Shown here: in pieces, positions 34,300 through 46,049 of the stretch | How the letters are laid out: each line of letters opens with the position of its first letter | Position numbering within the stretch: position 1 is the first letter of the stretch | Assembly (NCBI GenBank): GCA_022315425.1 | Contig: JAIUPT010000014.1 | Coordinates: 310,001 to 374,000 of the forward strand | Direction: 5' to 3' | Length of the DNA stretch: 64,000 bases | DNA from: Pseudevernia furfuracea | Taxonomy: Eukaryota > Ascomycota > Lecanoromycetes > Lecanorales > Parmeliaceae | Position numbers and translations under genes: made by a program | Notes under the pieces: model-generated | What the model saw: the letters and a program-made list of their open reading frames with translations, nothing else | The model's database searches: none | Told to the model about the DNA's origin: nothing

Positions 34300-35769
34300 C
34301 TAGCTATCCAACTCACGAAGCCAGTGAGCGCCGCTCTCTAGCCAATAATCGTCGAGCATTGACTTCTTGTTCTCGAAATAATTCTTCAGCGAGGCCTTCA
34401 CCTGGGTTTTGCGACCCGCGATCCTTTCAGCCCTCTATCAATCTGCTCACGAAGTATACGATGTATCTCAAGGTATATTTGGTGGGCGGAAACAACCCAC
34501 AGCGGTACCGCATCCCCCAGAAAAGATTGCCGCATACCTCGGCTAAATTCATCCCCGGCTGGCATGGCGAGCTGAGTGAAAAGAAAGACTTCTAGTAACA
34601 TGTCAATTAGGACATACGAATATTCCCTGTCTTTCCTGCCACGGCTCATCTGAGATCAATCTACCAGAACGTCGTAAAGACCGGCACCAGCTGGCTTGCT
34701 TGATACATTCCAGCTTCGGGGAGCATGTCGAATTTGGTAACGAGCTGTTCCCAATAGCTGAGGGTCGCGCATAAAGGTACTCAATCTTGTTAAAGTTGTG
34801 GCTGGGGTCTAGAGCAAAGTGTTGAGCCATGATCTGTGGTCATAGACACATCCTAGGCATCACACCAGTCGAAATGCCAAATTCGGGCGTTGGGTTCCTT
34901 AGTCATAGAATAGAAGACGTCGAAAATCTCGGAGTAATCTGTGAGTTGTGGGTACGATGTCATTAGCTGTTCATGGCAGTATTTGTCATCACGAGATCAA
35001 TCTCGTCGGACTTGTAGTTTTTCGAGGCCTCTATAACCAGCGTCTTGAAGCATGCAGAGGATTCAAATTGCATTTCTGCCTCGGAGCTTTCTAGCTCGTA
35101 CACCTCTTTCTGTTGAGTCTGAGTGGCGTCCTCGACTGTAATCACATCATGCGCGTCGATCACAGCGGTGCCGAGGAGATTATGATCTTGGGACTCATTC
35201 ATCTCAGGATTATCGAACAGGTTGCTGAGCGATTTGCCTTGGGCTGCGCCTTTTTTGCTGGAAACGGGTCGCACTGGCACGGTATTCTCCTTCAGTGATG
35301 CAGTGACGTAGGGTGTCAGTATATTCAGTGCCTCCTCGAGGATCTGAATGAAGTAGGCGTGCAGTTTGTTGTTTTCCTGCAAAGCAGATTAGTCGACCGC
35401 TTGCGTTTGAAAACATGCGGAGAACTGTCGCCTGGCATCGATGGCATTTCGAGCATGTTTGAGGACGTACTGTGGAACATGGACTGGATTTCGAGGAGAC
35501 ATCTTCGCGACAACCGTCTTGGCAAGGTAAAGAATATCTTGGAGACTCGCTTTGCCTCTCACTTCTGTCTCCTTTTTGGGCATGGAAGCTGTCTTTTGAG
35601 CATCTTTCCTGGCTCTTCCTTTTAGACGAGGGGCTGTAGTCGTAGGTGTTGGTATAGGAGATGGTCTAGTGTAGCCGACGTTCTTTGCAGTGTCGACCAA
35701 CCAGGTAATGAATTTGTTGGTATCCTCTTTGTATTGAACATGTTTGTTTGCAAGGAAATCTGGCACCAT
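34300..35769 (-). pseudogene. Decayed DUF6604-type fungal protein gene
   Basis: The ATG at 35769 opens a domain of the DUF6604 type (MVPDFLANKHVQYKEDTNKF, then a basic RLKGRARKDAQK stretch). The frame meets TAA at 35389-35391 but continues in the same frame with ENNKLHAYFIQILEEALNIL as far as IDLVMTNTAMN. There a frameshift (about 34965) is needed to reach YPQLTDYSEIFDVFY, and more breaks follow. Two later blocks fit the C-terminal part of these proteins: LAMPAGDEFSRGMRQSFL..PLWVVSAHQIYLEIHRILRE (34398-34649 frame) and, after another shift near 34410, KASLKNYFENKKSMLDDYW ending at TAG 34300-34302. At least four lesions, so this is a pseudogene. The family function is unknown. Confidence 0.78.
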
Positions 35770-37172
35770 ATAATCCGAGAGATATGAGGGTTCAATATTC
35801 TAATGTGCTGTACAAGGAGAAGTAGAATGAGATGTAAGAGTCTGCTTATGTACAATTGCAGCAAAGAAAAGGGGGAAAAGCGTGTGGTAAGTAGCCGGAC
35901 AACCAGGAGCAACGAACGGCATGATGCACTCTTGATGTATTGTAAGAAGATGGAAGAGGAGGTAAGAGAATGCCTTGATACACCCTGATCTTAGAGGCGA
36001 TGCAAGTGAGGGAAAGTTGGTTAGCTTACAGGGTCTTTGGTCTAGTATGTTGATATAGTCACAATTGTATGGTCAACAGTGTGGGGTTCCGGGATCACAG
36101 ATGGAGAATAAGCGGCAGCGTAGCAGAAGGAGTGGGCTGCTGCAACAATATTGAGCAAGGCAGAATTAATTATCGATGTTTATTGTGAATGATGATGTTA
36201 CCGTATTCATGAGGGCGGTTGCCAAGCCTCAAGGCTGGCGGTGAGCAGGCAGTCGAGGCAGTGAGCAGAACGAGCCAAGATGCGCCTTCCTCGGCATCAT
36301 CGGCCTCGGCTCCTTTTTGATTTTCTCCTTGGACCTCCACGTGCGCTACAAATCAATAGCAATGGGTTTATCATCGTGAGCATTTTGTCTGATGACCAAG
36401 TACGAAAATGGGTGTACCAGTCAATTTTCTAAGCAGACACAAGATGCGAGTCTTGTCCCGCCAAATCGTTGACCCTCGGCCTTGTTAAGGTAAGTTCTTG
36501 TTATGCTACTGCTAGGGGTAGGACAATTGTCATTAATCGTATGCACTCGTATCCTTCGTATACCTTAGTCTTTTACACTTACGCGTCTTATCGATAACAT
36601 TCGCGCGAGGCAATCCGAGTTTATGGATTTATGGATTTATGAATTTAGGATATTAGTAGTGACAAAGGTTGAAGCTAAAAGAATTGAAAGAAGCCATTTC
36701 GACTTCATCGACACGCCTCTGGCCCAAAAGGACTCTGGTCTTCACACGATTCACACCGTGACACCAACCGAGCCAACCACCAACGCGGGTAAATCTCTTT
36801 AGCGAATAGCGATGGACAAAGAGCCAATGACAAGAAATTAATAATCAAGCGGCACAAAAAAAGGAGATGATTTTGGCTTTGCCGTCAATGTCATCATGCC
36901 ATCATGTTTCGAAAAAGAAAAAAGTCAGAAATGAGAAGAGATTTCCCCCCCTACTACATGTTAGTAAATCCTACTACAGTAGTGGTGGTCCCACCCCCCC
37001 CGGCTAGAGTAGCCGACAAGGTATGACGCCAAGACATTGCATATCCCGACCTCCTTCTCCTAAATGCCACCTCTCGACAACCTCCTGATCCATATTTCTT
37101 CCTGCTTCTTGGCCTTTCCTGTGTATAGTGTAATTGCATCTCCCCACTTCTTCTCCATCCGCCATTTTCAAT
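35770..37172. other. Intergenic, 1.4 kb, upstream of the aquaporin
   Basis: No supported ORF. It contains a short imperfect tandem of TTTATGGA units around 36623-36650 and C/T-rich tracts before the aquaporin start. The promoters of the decayed DUF6604 gene (-) and the aquaporin (+) should lie here. Confidence 0.45.
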
Positions 37173-38566
37173 ATGAATGAGGCCATGGAACAGCCGCATG
37201 TGACGAGAGGCTTCGTCCTCGCTGGCAAGACCAAAGCAACCTTGGCCAAAGGAGCCAGCCTTCCTTTCCTTGGCAAACCGGGAAACCCGATGCGTAATCA
37301 TTTCATAGCAATGTGTGGCGAGTTTGCCGGCACATTCCTCTTCCTCTTCTTTGCCTTTACTGGCACCCAAGTAGCAAACTCGCAAACTCAAGGCTCAGCC
37401 TCAACCACCATAGCCCAAGGATCTAACCCTGCCCAATTACTCTACATCAGTCTGTGCTTTGGCTTTAGTTTGGGTGTCAACGCTTGGGTTTTCTTCAGGA
37501 TAAGTGGTGGACTCTTCAACCCTGCAGTGACGTTTGGCATGTGTCTTGTTGGAGCAATGCCCTGGGCACGGGGTGGTCTCATCTTCATCTCCCAAATCAT
37601 TGGCGGAATAGCGGCTGCGGGAGTCGTGGACGGCTTGTACCCGGGACCGCTCAATGTGCGAACATCATTAGGGGCTGGGGCATCCAAAGCACAGGGCGTC
37701 TTCATCGAGATGTTCTTGACCACTATGCTGGTCTTCACTATCTTCATGCTTGCTGCCGAGAAGAGCAAGGCCACCTTTGTGGCCCCGGTGGGTATTGGAC
37801 TGTCACTATTCATCGCCGAACTTGCAGGTAAGCGTACCCAAGTGCCGGTATGACCTCTCTGATGAATACAGGTGTCTACTACACCGGTGGCTCACTGAAT
37901 CCGGCTCGCTCTTTTGGACCTGATGTCGTTCTTGGTACATTTGAAAACTATCATTGGGTGAGTTGACCTCCACTTCCGCGAAAATGAAACAAAGTATTGA
38001 AATCCGCGCAGATCTACTGGGTTGGTCCTCTCCTCGGCTCTCTTGTAGCCTCTGGATTCTACAAGCTCATGAAGGGTCTTGAATACGAGACTGCCAACCC
38101 CGGACAGGACTTTGACGAGAACGAAACCAAGCTTTTTGACCCAGAGAGGGATGTCGAGCGTCCTATAGTAAGTGTCGTAACTGGTGGCTCTACTCCCGAT
38201 CCATCAAGACCCATCAGTGGGGACACGCTCTCTGGATACAGGCGAGAAGAAGTCCCTCTGCAACAGGTCCAGTCCCGCGGTTCTGGCCACGGTAGTTCAA
38301 AGCACCAAGCACAGGCATCCACAGGCACCACCAGGAGCCCTCGGAGACTTTCATCGCCATTACCACCCATTGGCGCAGAGGACGAAAAGCTAGATGACCG
38401 AGGCCATAGCAACACCAACGGCGTTAGTGGCGAGGATATAATCCACGGTGGACCTCACTACAGCCAGACTGCGAACGCTCTGGATCCGCGTGTACATAGA
38501 GAGATTGACGCGATTGAAACTTATCAGGCGGGACCAGATGCTGAAGCAGGCCATTCCCGCTTGTGA
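37173..38566 (+). CDS. Aquaporin (major intrinsic protein) with long C-terminal tail
   Basis: Exons 37173-37827, 37872-37957 and 38012-38566 (introns of 44 and 54 bp) give 431 residues. The ATG at 37173 ([14 protein letters not shown]) follows an open frame that begins only with TTG. The six-helix MIP fold is visible: [19 protein letters not shown] as helix 1, the first NPA box in [11 protein letters not shown] (Asn116), and the second in [15 protein letters not shown] (Asn228), which lies in the 86-bp middle exon. NPARS rather than NPARD at the second box points to an orthodox water channel, not an aquaglyceroporin. After about residue 265 comes a polar, Ser/Gly-rich cytosolic tail of some 165 residues. 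It should act in the plasma membrane or vacuole; water selectivity is inferred. Confidence 0.92.
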
Positions 38567-40238
38567 GGCTTTGCATTGGGCCTGCGGGGCCGGTAGACAT
38601 GTAACACTATCAGATTGGGCAAAAGCGGGCATTTGAATGGCGTTGAGCATAGCGAGGGTCGTCTGATAAGGAAATCGAGCACATAATTGCCAGGTGTTTT
38701 GGTCTATATAAGACTCCGTTGGGTTTGGGGCGCATTGGCGACATTTTTCGAAGGTTCTTGAACACTAGGTATGCAGTCGAAAGCTTCTTCCTGCTCAGGC
38801 TTAATTACAGAGTCAGTGGCATACACTAAGCCCTTGAGGAGCGTGTCTCCATATGTTTGAGACATGCAACGAGCGAAGTTGCATCAAATCGTAGCAAGCA
38901 GCCAGGAAGACTTGCAGACACAAAGGGGCGTCGAAATTTCCATCCTGACTTGCCGGAAACGAGCGCCAAGGTTTTCTCTGGGCCTCGCGAAAAGGACATT
39001 GTCACGTAACATGTGCCGAAATCCGACACTCACGATGCTGTAAACCTCGTTTAGGACTAGCTTACAATAGTCTTGGCGCATCTACTTCGTTGCAACGAAA
39101 CCCTGCGTTGTATGAATTCGACCGGTTACAGACGAGACATTTCTATGCATATGCAAGCACTACGCCCGGGCTCCGTGGTTGAAAGAAGCAATGGTGGTAT
39201 CCCGAAAAGCCGCGCTGCCCTCCCTTCCTCCCTCACCTTGCATATCAGTGCGACCCTCAAGCTCGAACTGAAAATTTTTTACACCTACGTTCAGAGAATC
39301 TCATGCACAATCTGCTCACTGGAGCTGTGGGACTTTGGTCCGCGCTGTAATTCGTTGAAGTTCCCAAATATATAGTTCAGCACAGCCCTTTCTCCTTATC
39401 TGGGCTTCCGGCATATGTGTCACCAATTAGCAGTCCTCGATAGCCCAGCTGACATCATGCGAAAGCATTTGCAAGAGTACCAAGGCTGCGATCTTGGCTG
39501 TATGCAAGCTTCGAGGTTCGTTCAGCAGCAAGATAGGAGCGCTTGAGAGAATTGTGCCAACCTTTTCAAGTACCAAGCCGTCCAGGCACATACTCACATG
39601 AACGAGCGGCAGCTGTTTCTCGCAGTTCAGAGCTAAGACGGATTGTTCAGGGCTGAAAGGGATCATTGCTGCATGGATTATATCCATTCTATCGCTGTTA
39701 CCGTTCGAATCAGTAGCAGCCGTTCATCTCGATGGTCCAAACCTTCACAAGTATTCTCCCAGCCTTGCAATCCTCGCTTACATCGCAAGTCTGCGTGGCC
39801 ACCATTCTCGACGCTCCAGCAATCAATGAAGAGTTGCAGCTAGGACCGAGTCCCACGCCCTCTCGAGATGTCCCATACTTGGCCAACAAGATTCTTCGCA
39901 CGAGGCTATGGCTGCGACTCCATTCCATTATCATTTCTACCTGTACTCATTTGGGTTACAGACGCTGCAGGCATCAGCTACGCCCCACAGCTGCGTCTGA
40001 CAACGCTCGTCCCAGTGTGAATTCCAGCTAAAGACATATATCGCCTCTTCCCCTTTTCCCATCTTCCATCATCTCTACAAACACTTTCATTTTCCAAGAA
40101 TTGTTTGGAAAAGTTTCGAGCACATGCCCTGTCCACCAACTCAGAACTTGTAAAAGTCTACGGCGAAGGTTGACTCACCCCATTCTCACGTAGCGACTTA
40201 CCGAATGTGGCCAGCAGAGTCCACAAAGGGCATCGGCC
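38567..40238. other. Intergenic or decayed region, 1.7 kb
   Basis: Sits directly upstream of a broken membrane-protein 3' part, so the missing 5' part may once have been here, but I could not recognise it in any frame. Several short ORFs on both strands have no motifs. Confidence 0.35.
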
Positions 40239-41064
40239 ATGAAAGTCATAGCACCTGCGGAGGCGTTGGCCGTACAGGCCAATGGCTACTTTGAACTTCC
40301 AATCTTCCCTCGACATGCAGTGACCGTGACTAAGGAATGGGCCGCATATCTCAATCCTTCAATCCCGTCCATGAGCACAACTCTGTTTCATCATTTGATG
40401 GCTTCAAATATTAGCTCGATCCGCGTCACAACGAATGTCAAAACTATTTTGGCTGGCTTGCTGGCTAATGGCCTCTCCGACATCGGATCGACAAGCAAGT
40501 TGCAAAGCACGATGAAAACAGTCACGAGACCCGATAGTCCTTCTAGCATCGATAAAGTTTACCAGTTCTCCGAAAAAGGCAACATCTTCGAAGTTGATGC
40601 CAATGATAGCAAATATTGAGTAAGATTCCGCGTTTCTTCTGTTTTTTAAGGCTAGTCTTACAACACACGCGGCGTCATATCAAAGTTTGCCATCTTTTTG
40701 CTCTTGCTCTACTGCGCTTTTGCAATTGCCCAGACCTTATACGCCGGGATCTCAGGCATCTCGTCCACCTGCTGGGACTCCATCGCGGAAGTCACGGCAT
40801 TAGCAGTCAATTCACCCCCTACAAAAGCACTTCGCAATACTTGCGCCGGCATTACCGAGTTCGGCATCTTCAAGCTGCCGGTGCGTGTCCTAACCATGTG
40901 ACGAAGAGGGTGATGGCGAGCATTTGGAGCTGGTCTGCGGTAATGTGGATGAGAAGTCAGTGGAGCATCGGGTTATCAAGGCTGATAGGGTATATGGTAC
41001 CACGCCGTCGATGAAGCCGCGCGAGAAGATGCTGTGGGGGAGGAATATGAGGCGCGGACATTGA
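40239..41064 (+). pseudogene. 3' part of a decayed fungal polytopic membrane protein
   Basis: An open frame from 40239 (VTVTKEWAAYLNPSIP) reads to TGA at 40617-40619, then continues in the same frame through TAA (40647-40649) and TAG (40653-40655) into SYNTRGVISKFAIFLLLLYC, a transmembrane segment, and GISSTCWDSIAEVTALAVNS. A one-base shift at about 40899 joins this to DEEGDGEHLELVCGNVDE and on to TGA at 41062-41064. The order matches the C-terminal third of a large uncharacterised family of fungal membrane proteins as I remember it (EWA.YLNP, one TM helix, SS.WDSIAEV.ALA, EHLELVFG). Three stops and one frameshift in 275 codons make it a pseudogene. The N-terminal part was not found. Confidence 0.72.
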
Positions 41065-42198
41065 ATATTGCCTGTTGTTGAAAGTTCTCCGAATTCCGCT
41101 CGACTGCGTGATACGAGTTGAGAAAAGCATGGGCTTTGATTAATAACATTACGAATTGCGTGCAAACTTGAGTATTTATGCTTTGTTTGGTATTTGGCGC
41201 TCCCGGTAGTATGCTCTGTTAGACAATTTTCCCACACAAATCCTCTGATTCCTTCGAAAAGTTCATGGACCCTTTATCCTCCAGCTTCCGTTGCCGCACA
41301 TTGTGCTCTTTTCAAGCAAAATCCGTGTTACAGTTGTCAGGATCTACAACACTTTGGGCATTTCGACACGGTTAACCTGCATGAGACAAAGGTGAGGTTG
41401 ATGTCGGTATCAAGAGGGACGATAACGGAGGACAGAAGGAAGAAGAGTGCTTAGAAGGAAGGAGGGAAGGAAGGCGTGTTTGCCAGCTTGAGTAATGGGC
41501 CAATGGCCGTGATTATTATTGTTGGGCCCGAGGTTCCTCCGTGCTTCCCAGCTCGCAAGAAGGTCAGGTCAATCAGTCAATGAATGATAGGACGTGATAC
41601 GTGTAGAGTACCCCTCCCTTCCTCTTTTTGACACATTGAACCCCGGGTACAACTTCCGGGTACGGTGATGAGTGTCAGACCCGGCATGTAAGCACTGTGT
41701 CCCTCTCACCCGACACGATCCTTTTCTTTTAACGTTTGTTCACATTTGTGCCTCGACTGTTTGCCCTCGGCAGGGCTACTACTGTGTTTATAATTCGGCG
41801 CACCGAAAAAGTGTAGGAGCCAGTGTGTACAGGAGGGACCTCCCGAAGGGGGAGAGGGTTCGGTTCACGAGTGACGCACTATAGACAACAAGATCGCGGT
41901 GTTTCAAGCACTCCCGGATGTGGGTCAGTGTATCACGTCCGTCCCTAAATGATCCTTGGCTTATTGTACAAAGAAGTGATGGCAAACTTCAACACCCGCT
42001 CAACAACACGTTGACACAAGTGACCTCTCAAGTATCACCTTCACCGCTCAAGCTTTCAAACTTTCCTCTTTATATTCCGCCGAATACTCGATACTTTTTC
42101 AAATCAATATCGTAAAATCATACAAAGTCCGCGTCCATACAGGACCCTTTCTAACGTCACCGGGCCGTCATCCATTCAAGCTTCAACCATTCATTTGC
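41065..42198. other. Intergenic, 1.1 kb
   Basis: No supported gene. It should hold the promoter of the F-box-like gene; a stretch near 42000-42110 is CT-rich with TATA-like TTTATATTCC. Two short ORFs lack motifs. Confidence 0.4.
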
Positions 42199-43255
42199 AT
42201 GATGAGTATCGATTTCAACAACGAGACCGGGGCTGGAATATCCTTTGACACCAGAATGGACCACAACAAGCCGGGCAAGCCAACACCGCAACAGTCGGGC
42301 TGTGTGATCGCGGAAGGTGTAGGAGGACCTTCACTGCCAACATTGGAAGGAATCCCAGTGGAGGTCCGCGTCAAGATATACAATTACACCCTCATCAGCG
42401 ACAGGGAAATTTCCCTCCGCTCGGCACCCGAGATGAGAACCCAGATTGGTCCTAGCGGTGATGGATGCTATCTTCCCATGGAATTCAGCGGTGTGCCGGA
42501 ATGGAAGTTCCTGCAGAGAACGTTTGGTGGGAAGAACATGCTTCCGGTGATCTGCGCGCCTCGGTTCTCTCTACTCCAGAACGCCGGCATCTTGCGTGTG
42601 TCCCGCAAGATCAACCAGGAAGCGACGCACGTCTTCTGCGCCCACAACAACTTCCACTACTCCTGCATGCGGAGCTTCCCCGGCGCCACGATCGACCGGT
42701 TGGAAAACGTGCCGTGGCCGGTGCCCCTTTTCCGGCATGCAGTTGCACTTCATGAAGAATCTCAGTCTGGATTACTGCAACAGCCATTACGATCGCTGGA
42801 CGGATGCCGCCGTGGACGACATGGACAAGTGCATGGCGCGTAACGTCATCCGCATCAGCGGAGCGTGCCCTGGGCTCAAGACCTTTTCGCTATACATCTT
42901 CTCCAGGCCACCGCTTACAGGCCCGTTCCTGGAGCGATTGGGCACGGACCGGACGGCTCTGGCACTCGGCAAACTCTGGAAGCGACTCGATTGGCTCAAC
43001 CTTGTCTCCACCTGGTCCGCTGGTGCGGTCTTCGGACAAGCCGTCGCGCCCGGAGCTGTCTGGGAAAAATGGTGGCCGGATCATAGCCGACTGCCCAAGG
43101 TCACGATCTCGAAATGGCAACGTGAGGGTGTGGCGTCTCGACGGGACACCGAACAAATCTGGAGCCTGGATTGTAAGGAGGCTATGGAGGATGAGGGGGT
43201 CGAGTGTGGGGATGCTGGCTCCGAGGACGCCGAGGTTTGGAGGACCCCTAGCTGA
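42199..43255 (+). pseudogene. F-box-like/fungal-specific protein split by a probable +1 frameshift
   Basis: The ATG at 42199 opens a 214-codon frame with an F-box-like start (LEGIPVEVRVKIYNYTLI, residues about 49-66) and ILRVSRKINQEATHVFCAHN, the pattern of many filamentous-fungal F-box/2EXR-like proteins. From about 42725 this frame turns nonsensical (basic, low quality), while the +1 frame continues with LHFMKNLSLDYCNSHYDRW and runs open to TGA at 43253-43255. No intron with usable length and frame joins the two: GT..CAG candidates here are 22-44 bp with poor donors. A single-base indel in the C4T4 stretch near 42724-42731 is the simplest cause. It could also be an unusual splice. Function unknown; F-box proteins recruit substrates to SCF ligases. 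Confidence 0.6.
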
Positions 43256-43975
43256 CGCTGATCAACGTGGCGATGATGAGACAACGGGCGATTCCATATT
43301 CGGATCTGGCTAGGCTAGGAGGAGCAGGGCAAGATGCGATGGGAAGTGAGGGTCGAAGCGGTACAACTTGACCACATGTCCACAACAACAACAACAACAG
43401 CCACAACGAAGCAGACCACTCCACACTTGAACCCCTTCTTTTTTGACCACTTTGTATGCATTAGACCGGACAGTTCCGGGCCCATCCCTCAGATCGACAG
43501 GCAAACAAAAGCAGGTCCGACGGCCTCCAAATATCATTATTTCTGATCGCTTGCCCGGAGCTTGGGACATCGAGAGTGGATTGCCCCACGCGTGCTGTTT
43601 GCACTCCGCCGTCATGACACGTTCTTTCCGCCGAGGCCATGGACACCTATTCTGGTTCGTCGGTTTCAGCTTTCCTGGGCTGCTGATCCAAAAAGAAAAA
43701 GGTCTGGCTCAGCAAGTTTACTCACTGTTCGAAAATCCCCACAGGCGCTGGTTTCTGTTCAATTGGTCAGACTTTTCCGGTCTATTGCCCCAAATTGTCT
43801 CCAACTTGATACTCATGGGTGAAATTTTCGACAGATGTAGGGGATCTTTGGGTGCTCCGACCCAAACATTGGTGTCTCTTCCCTGCTGACAGTGTATTGA
43901 AAGCCAGAAAACCCCATCGTCTATGCATAAATCTATGTCATGCCGTCGTAATCTAAAAGCATCCATCCCACCGTT
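43256..43975. other. Convergent intergenic region, 0.7 kb
   Basis: Lies between the 3' ends of the F-box-like gene and the inositol monophosphatase-like gene. A (ACA)n run sits at about 43381-43395. The 148-codon ORF at 43443-43889 has no recognisable content. Confidence 0.4.
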
Positions 43976-45077
43976 CTAGTATTCATACTCCAGCTTCCCC
44001 TTCACCGCTACCCAAAACTCTTTTATCATCTCCTCTTGCCCCTTTCCCCCCTCACTCCCTCTAACCACCAAGTACCGTCTCGAATCCACAGCCGGTTCCA
44101 CCTCCCCCTCATTCCCACCCACAACCCTCCCACCCGCCTCCTCAACAATCACCCACCCGGCCGCCACATCCCACGCCCAGCATCCCCCTTCCCAATACGC
44201 GTCCAAATCCCCTCTCGCCACAGCGCAACAGTTCAGCGCCGCGCTCCCCAAACTCCTCAACGAATGCACCATAGCCCCACCCGTCGATTCATCCCCGGCC
44301 AGACTCGCAAAAGTCTTCGTCTTCGTCTCCCAATTCCCCCCACTCCTCTCATTCCCCCACTCCACCGCCACCAACGCCTGCTTCAGCCCCGTCAACGCCG
44401 GCGCCGGCATCTTCAACGGCAGTCTCGTCCTCACATACGCACTCACCACCGCTTCCGAATTCTCCGTCGCGCTTCCGGGCCTGGGTGGGTGCGACGTAGG
44501 GACGCTCGGAGCTGTGAGGTAGGCGCCTTTGCCGCGGATGGCGTGGTAGAGGTGTTGGGTGAAGGGGTTGTAGACGATGCCGACGAGGGGTTTGAGGTGG
44601 TGGGCGAAGGCGAGGGAGACGGAGATGTAGGGGTGGGCGTGCACGAAGTTTGTGGTGCCGTCGATCGGGTCCACGATGAAGGTTGGGGCGGAGGTCAGGC
44701 GGCCGGTTGTGGAGGTTTCTTCGCCTAGGAAGCTGGAAAAGGGAGTCGTTTAGCTCTTTGGAGTGTTCGGCGAAGTGTTAAGGGACAGACAGCTTTGGTG
44801 TGGTGGGGTTTGGAGAGGAGAGGCGTACGCGTAGTCTGGGAATCTTGACTTGAGGGAACTGGAGACCATGTCTTCGACCGCTTTGTCTGTCTCCGTAACA
44901 AGGTCCGAGGCTGCATCATCTGATATCAGTGAGATGTTTTCCAGTTGGAATTCATTCCCTCGTACAATTCTTTTTCGTGTCCACTGTGCTAGGATTGGCA
45001 GATGTGATCATATCTCCAGCCTTCAGGGCTATGTCGAAGAGGAAATCATGGATTTCCTGGAGGTTAGGCTCGGCCAT
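43976..45077 (-). CDS. Inositol monophosphatase family protein
   Basis: Three exons, 45077-44966, 44919-44829 and 44732-43976, with introns of 46 bp (GTACGA..TATCAG) and 96 bp (GTACGC..TTCCAG), give 319 residues. It starts MAEPNLQEIHDFLFDIALKA and contains SDLVTETDKAVE, the metal-binding FLGEET and DPIDGTTNFVH (Asp89, Asp92), and the late signature EGGCWAWDVAAGWVIVEEAGG. These residues coordinate the Mg ions and substrate phosphate in the family, which hydrolyses inositol monophosphates for inositol recycling. In fungi this fold also serves in the quinate/shikimate region as a QutG-like protein, but no such neighbours are present. The third exon is unusually GC- and C-rich, so a long antisense ORF (44036-44728) appears; it is a shadow. 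Confidence 0.93.
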
Positions 45078-46049
45078 GGCTTCTTGGGCAGTCTTGTGGG
45101 ATTATTTGGGAGCTGCAGAGGTGGGATGTTGGTCCGATGGTCAAAGCATTAATTCAAAGGGTCATGGCTAGGTCAGCCCTAATCTTATCGGCCAGCGTCA
45201 GAGAGATCCTGACAGGTAAGCGACCATGAACATGGGTTCTTCATCAAAAAGCAGAGCCATTAACGCAACGAGCCCTTCTAGTACATTTTGCTGTTCTTAT
45301 AAAGAGCGGTTGATAGTGTGAAGAAGTGGTTCGAGACGCGTTTGAGCCAGCTCAGCGTACGCCATAGCCCCTTATTCTTTTTCCAATTGTCTAATTACTC
45401 CTTACACCAGACCTGTTTCACGGGCAAGAAGCCTATCTAACACCTCAAAACCGTTCTTGACAAGCTATGAGCGCTGGAAAAAGAAAGGCTTTGACCATTT
45501 CTTAGACGTCTGAAAATATAGCCCAGCCCCTTCCTTGTATGTTATCATGTTCCAACAAAAGGGAAAGAAGCCCATTCGAGCATAACTGTTTCGAAGCACG
45601 CAGGAAAGGAGGGATTTTTAGGTTGTGGCTCAACAATTCGTCTTCCGTACTCACCATTCTGTGCTCTCCTGTTACAAGAAAGGGTGATGGATCCTCAATA
45701 TTCAGTCCTTTGGCGAAATAATGAAAAGTTGAGCTGGTCAGCTGGCAAGGACAGCTCGTCCAGCAGAAGCTCTCGGGGAGCTCTCGGAGAATGTAGCATC
45801 AATTTTAGAAGCGCTTCATGAACTCTAGAGCTCTACGACTCAAAAATAGGCTGTCGAGAGGCTCGCAGTGGACAGATAGCCTGTCGTCAAAGAAGTCAAA
45901 CAGGGCGTGCACAACCCCTCGAGATTCTAGAATAATAAAGGAGTCAAAGACAGGTGGTAAAGTGGAATTTGGGAAGGGACGATAAAACTTTATATCGAGG
46001 ATTCGACGGGTAATCAAACCTCAAAGACTTTAGCGCCGTTCTAAAGCTT

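Noticed and set aside
35383..35403. Intron between the two DUF6604 segments
   Set aside because: The in-frame GT..CAG pair is only 21 bp, and longer alternatives would delete conserved residues; an in-frame TAA is simpler.
40617..40690. Short intron (GTAAG..CTAG) in the membrane-protein relic
   Set aside because: It would be only 36 bp, and the bases it removes encode, in frame, VRFRVSSVF, which fits the family; three stops explain it better.
43443..43889. 148-codon ORF
   Set aside because: No motif, no start context, and composition unlike the neighbouring genes.
44036..44728. 230-codon ORF on the + strand
   Set aside because: It lies wholly antisense to the inositol monophosphatase exon and is an artefact of C-rich codon use; it has no motif.
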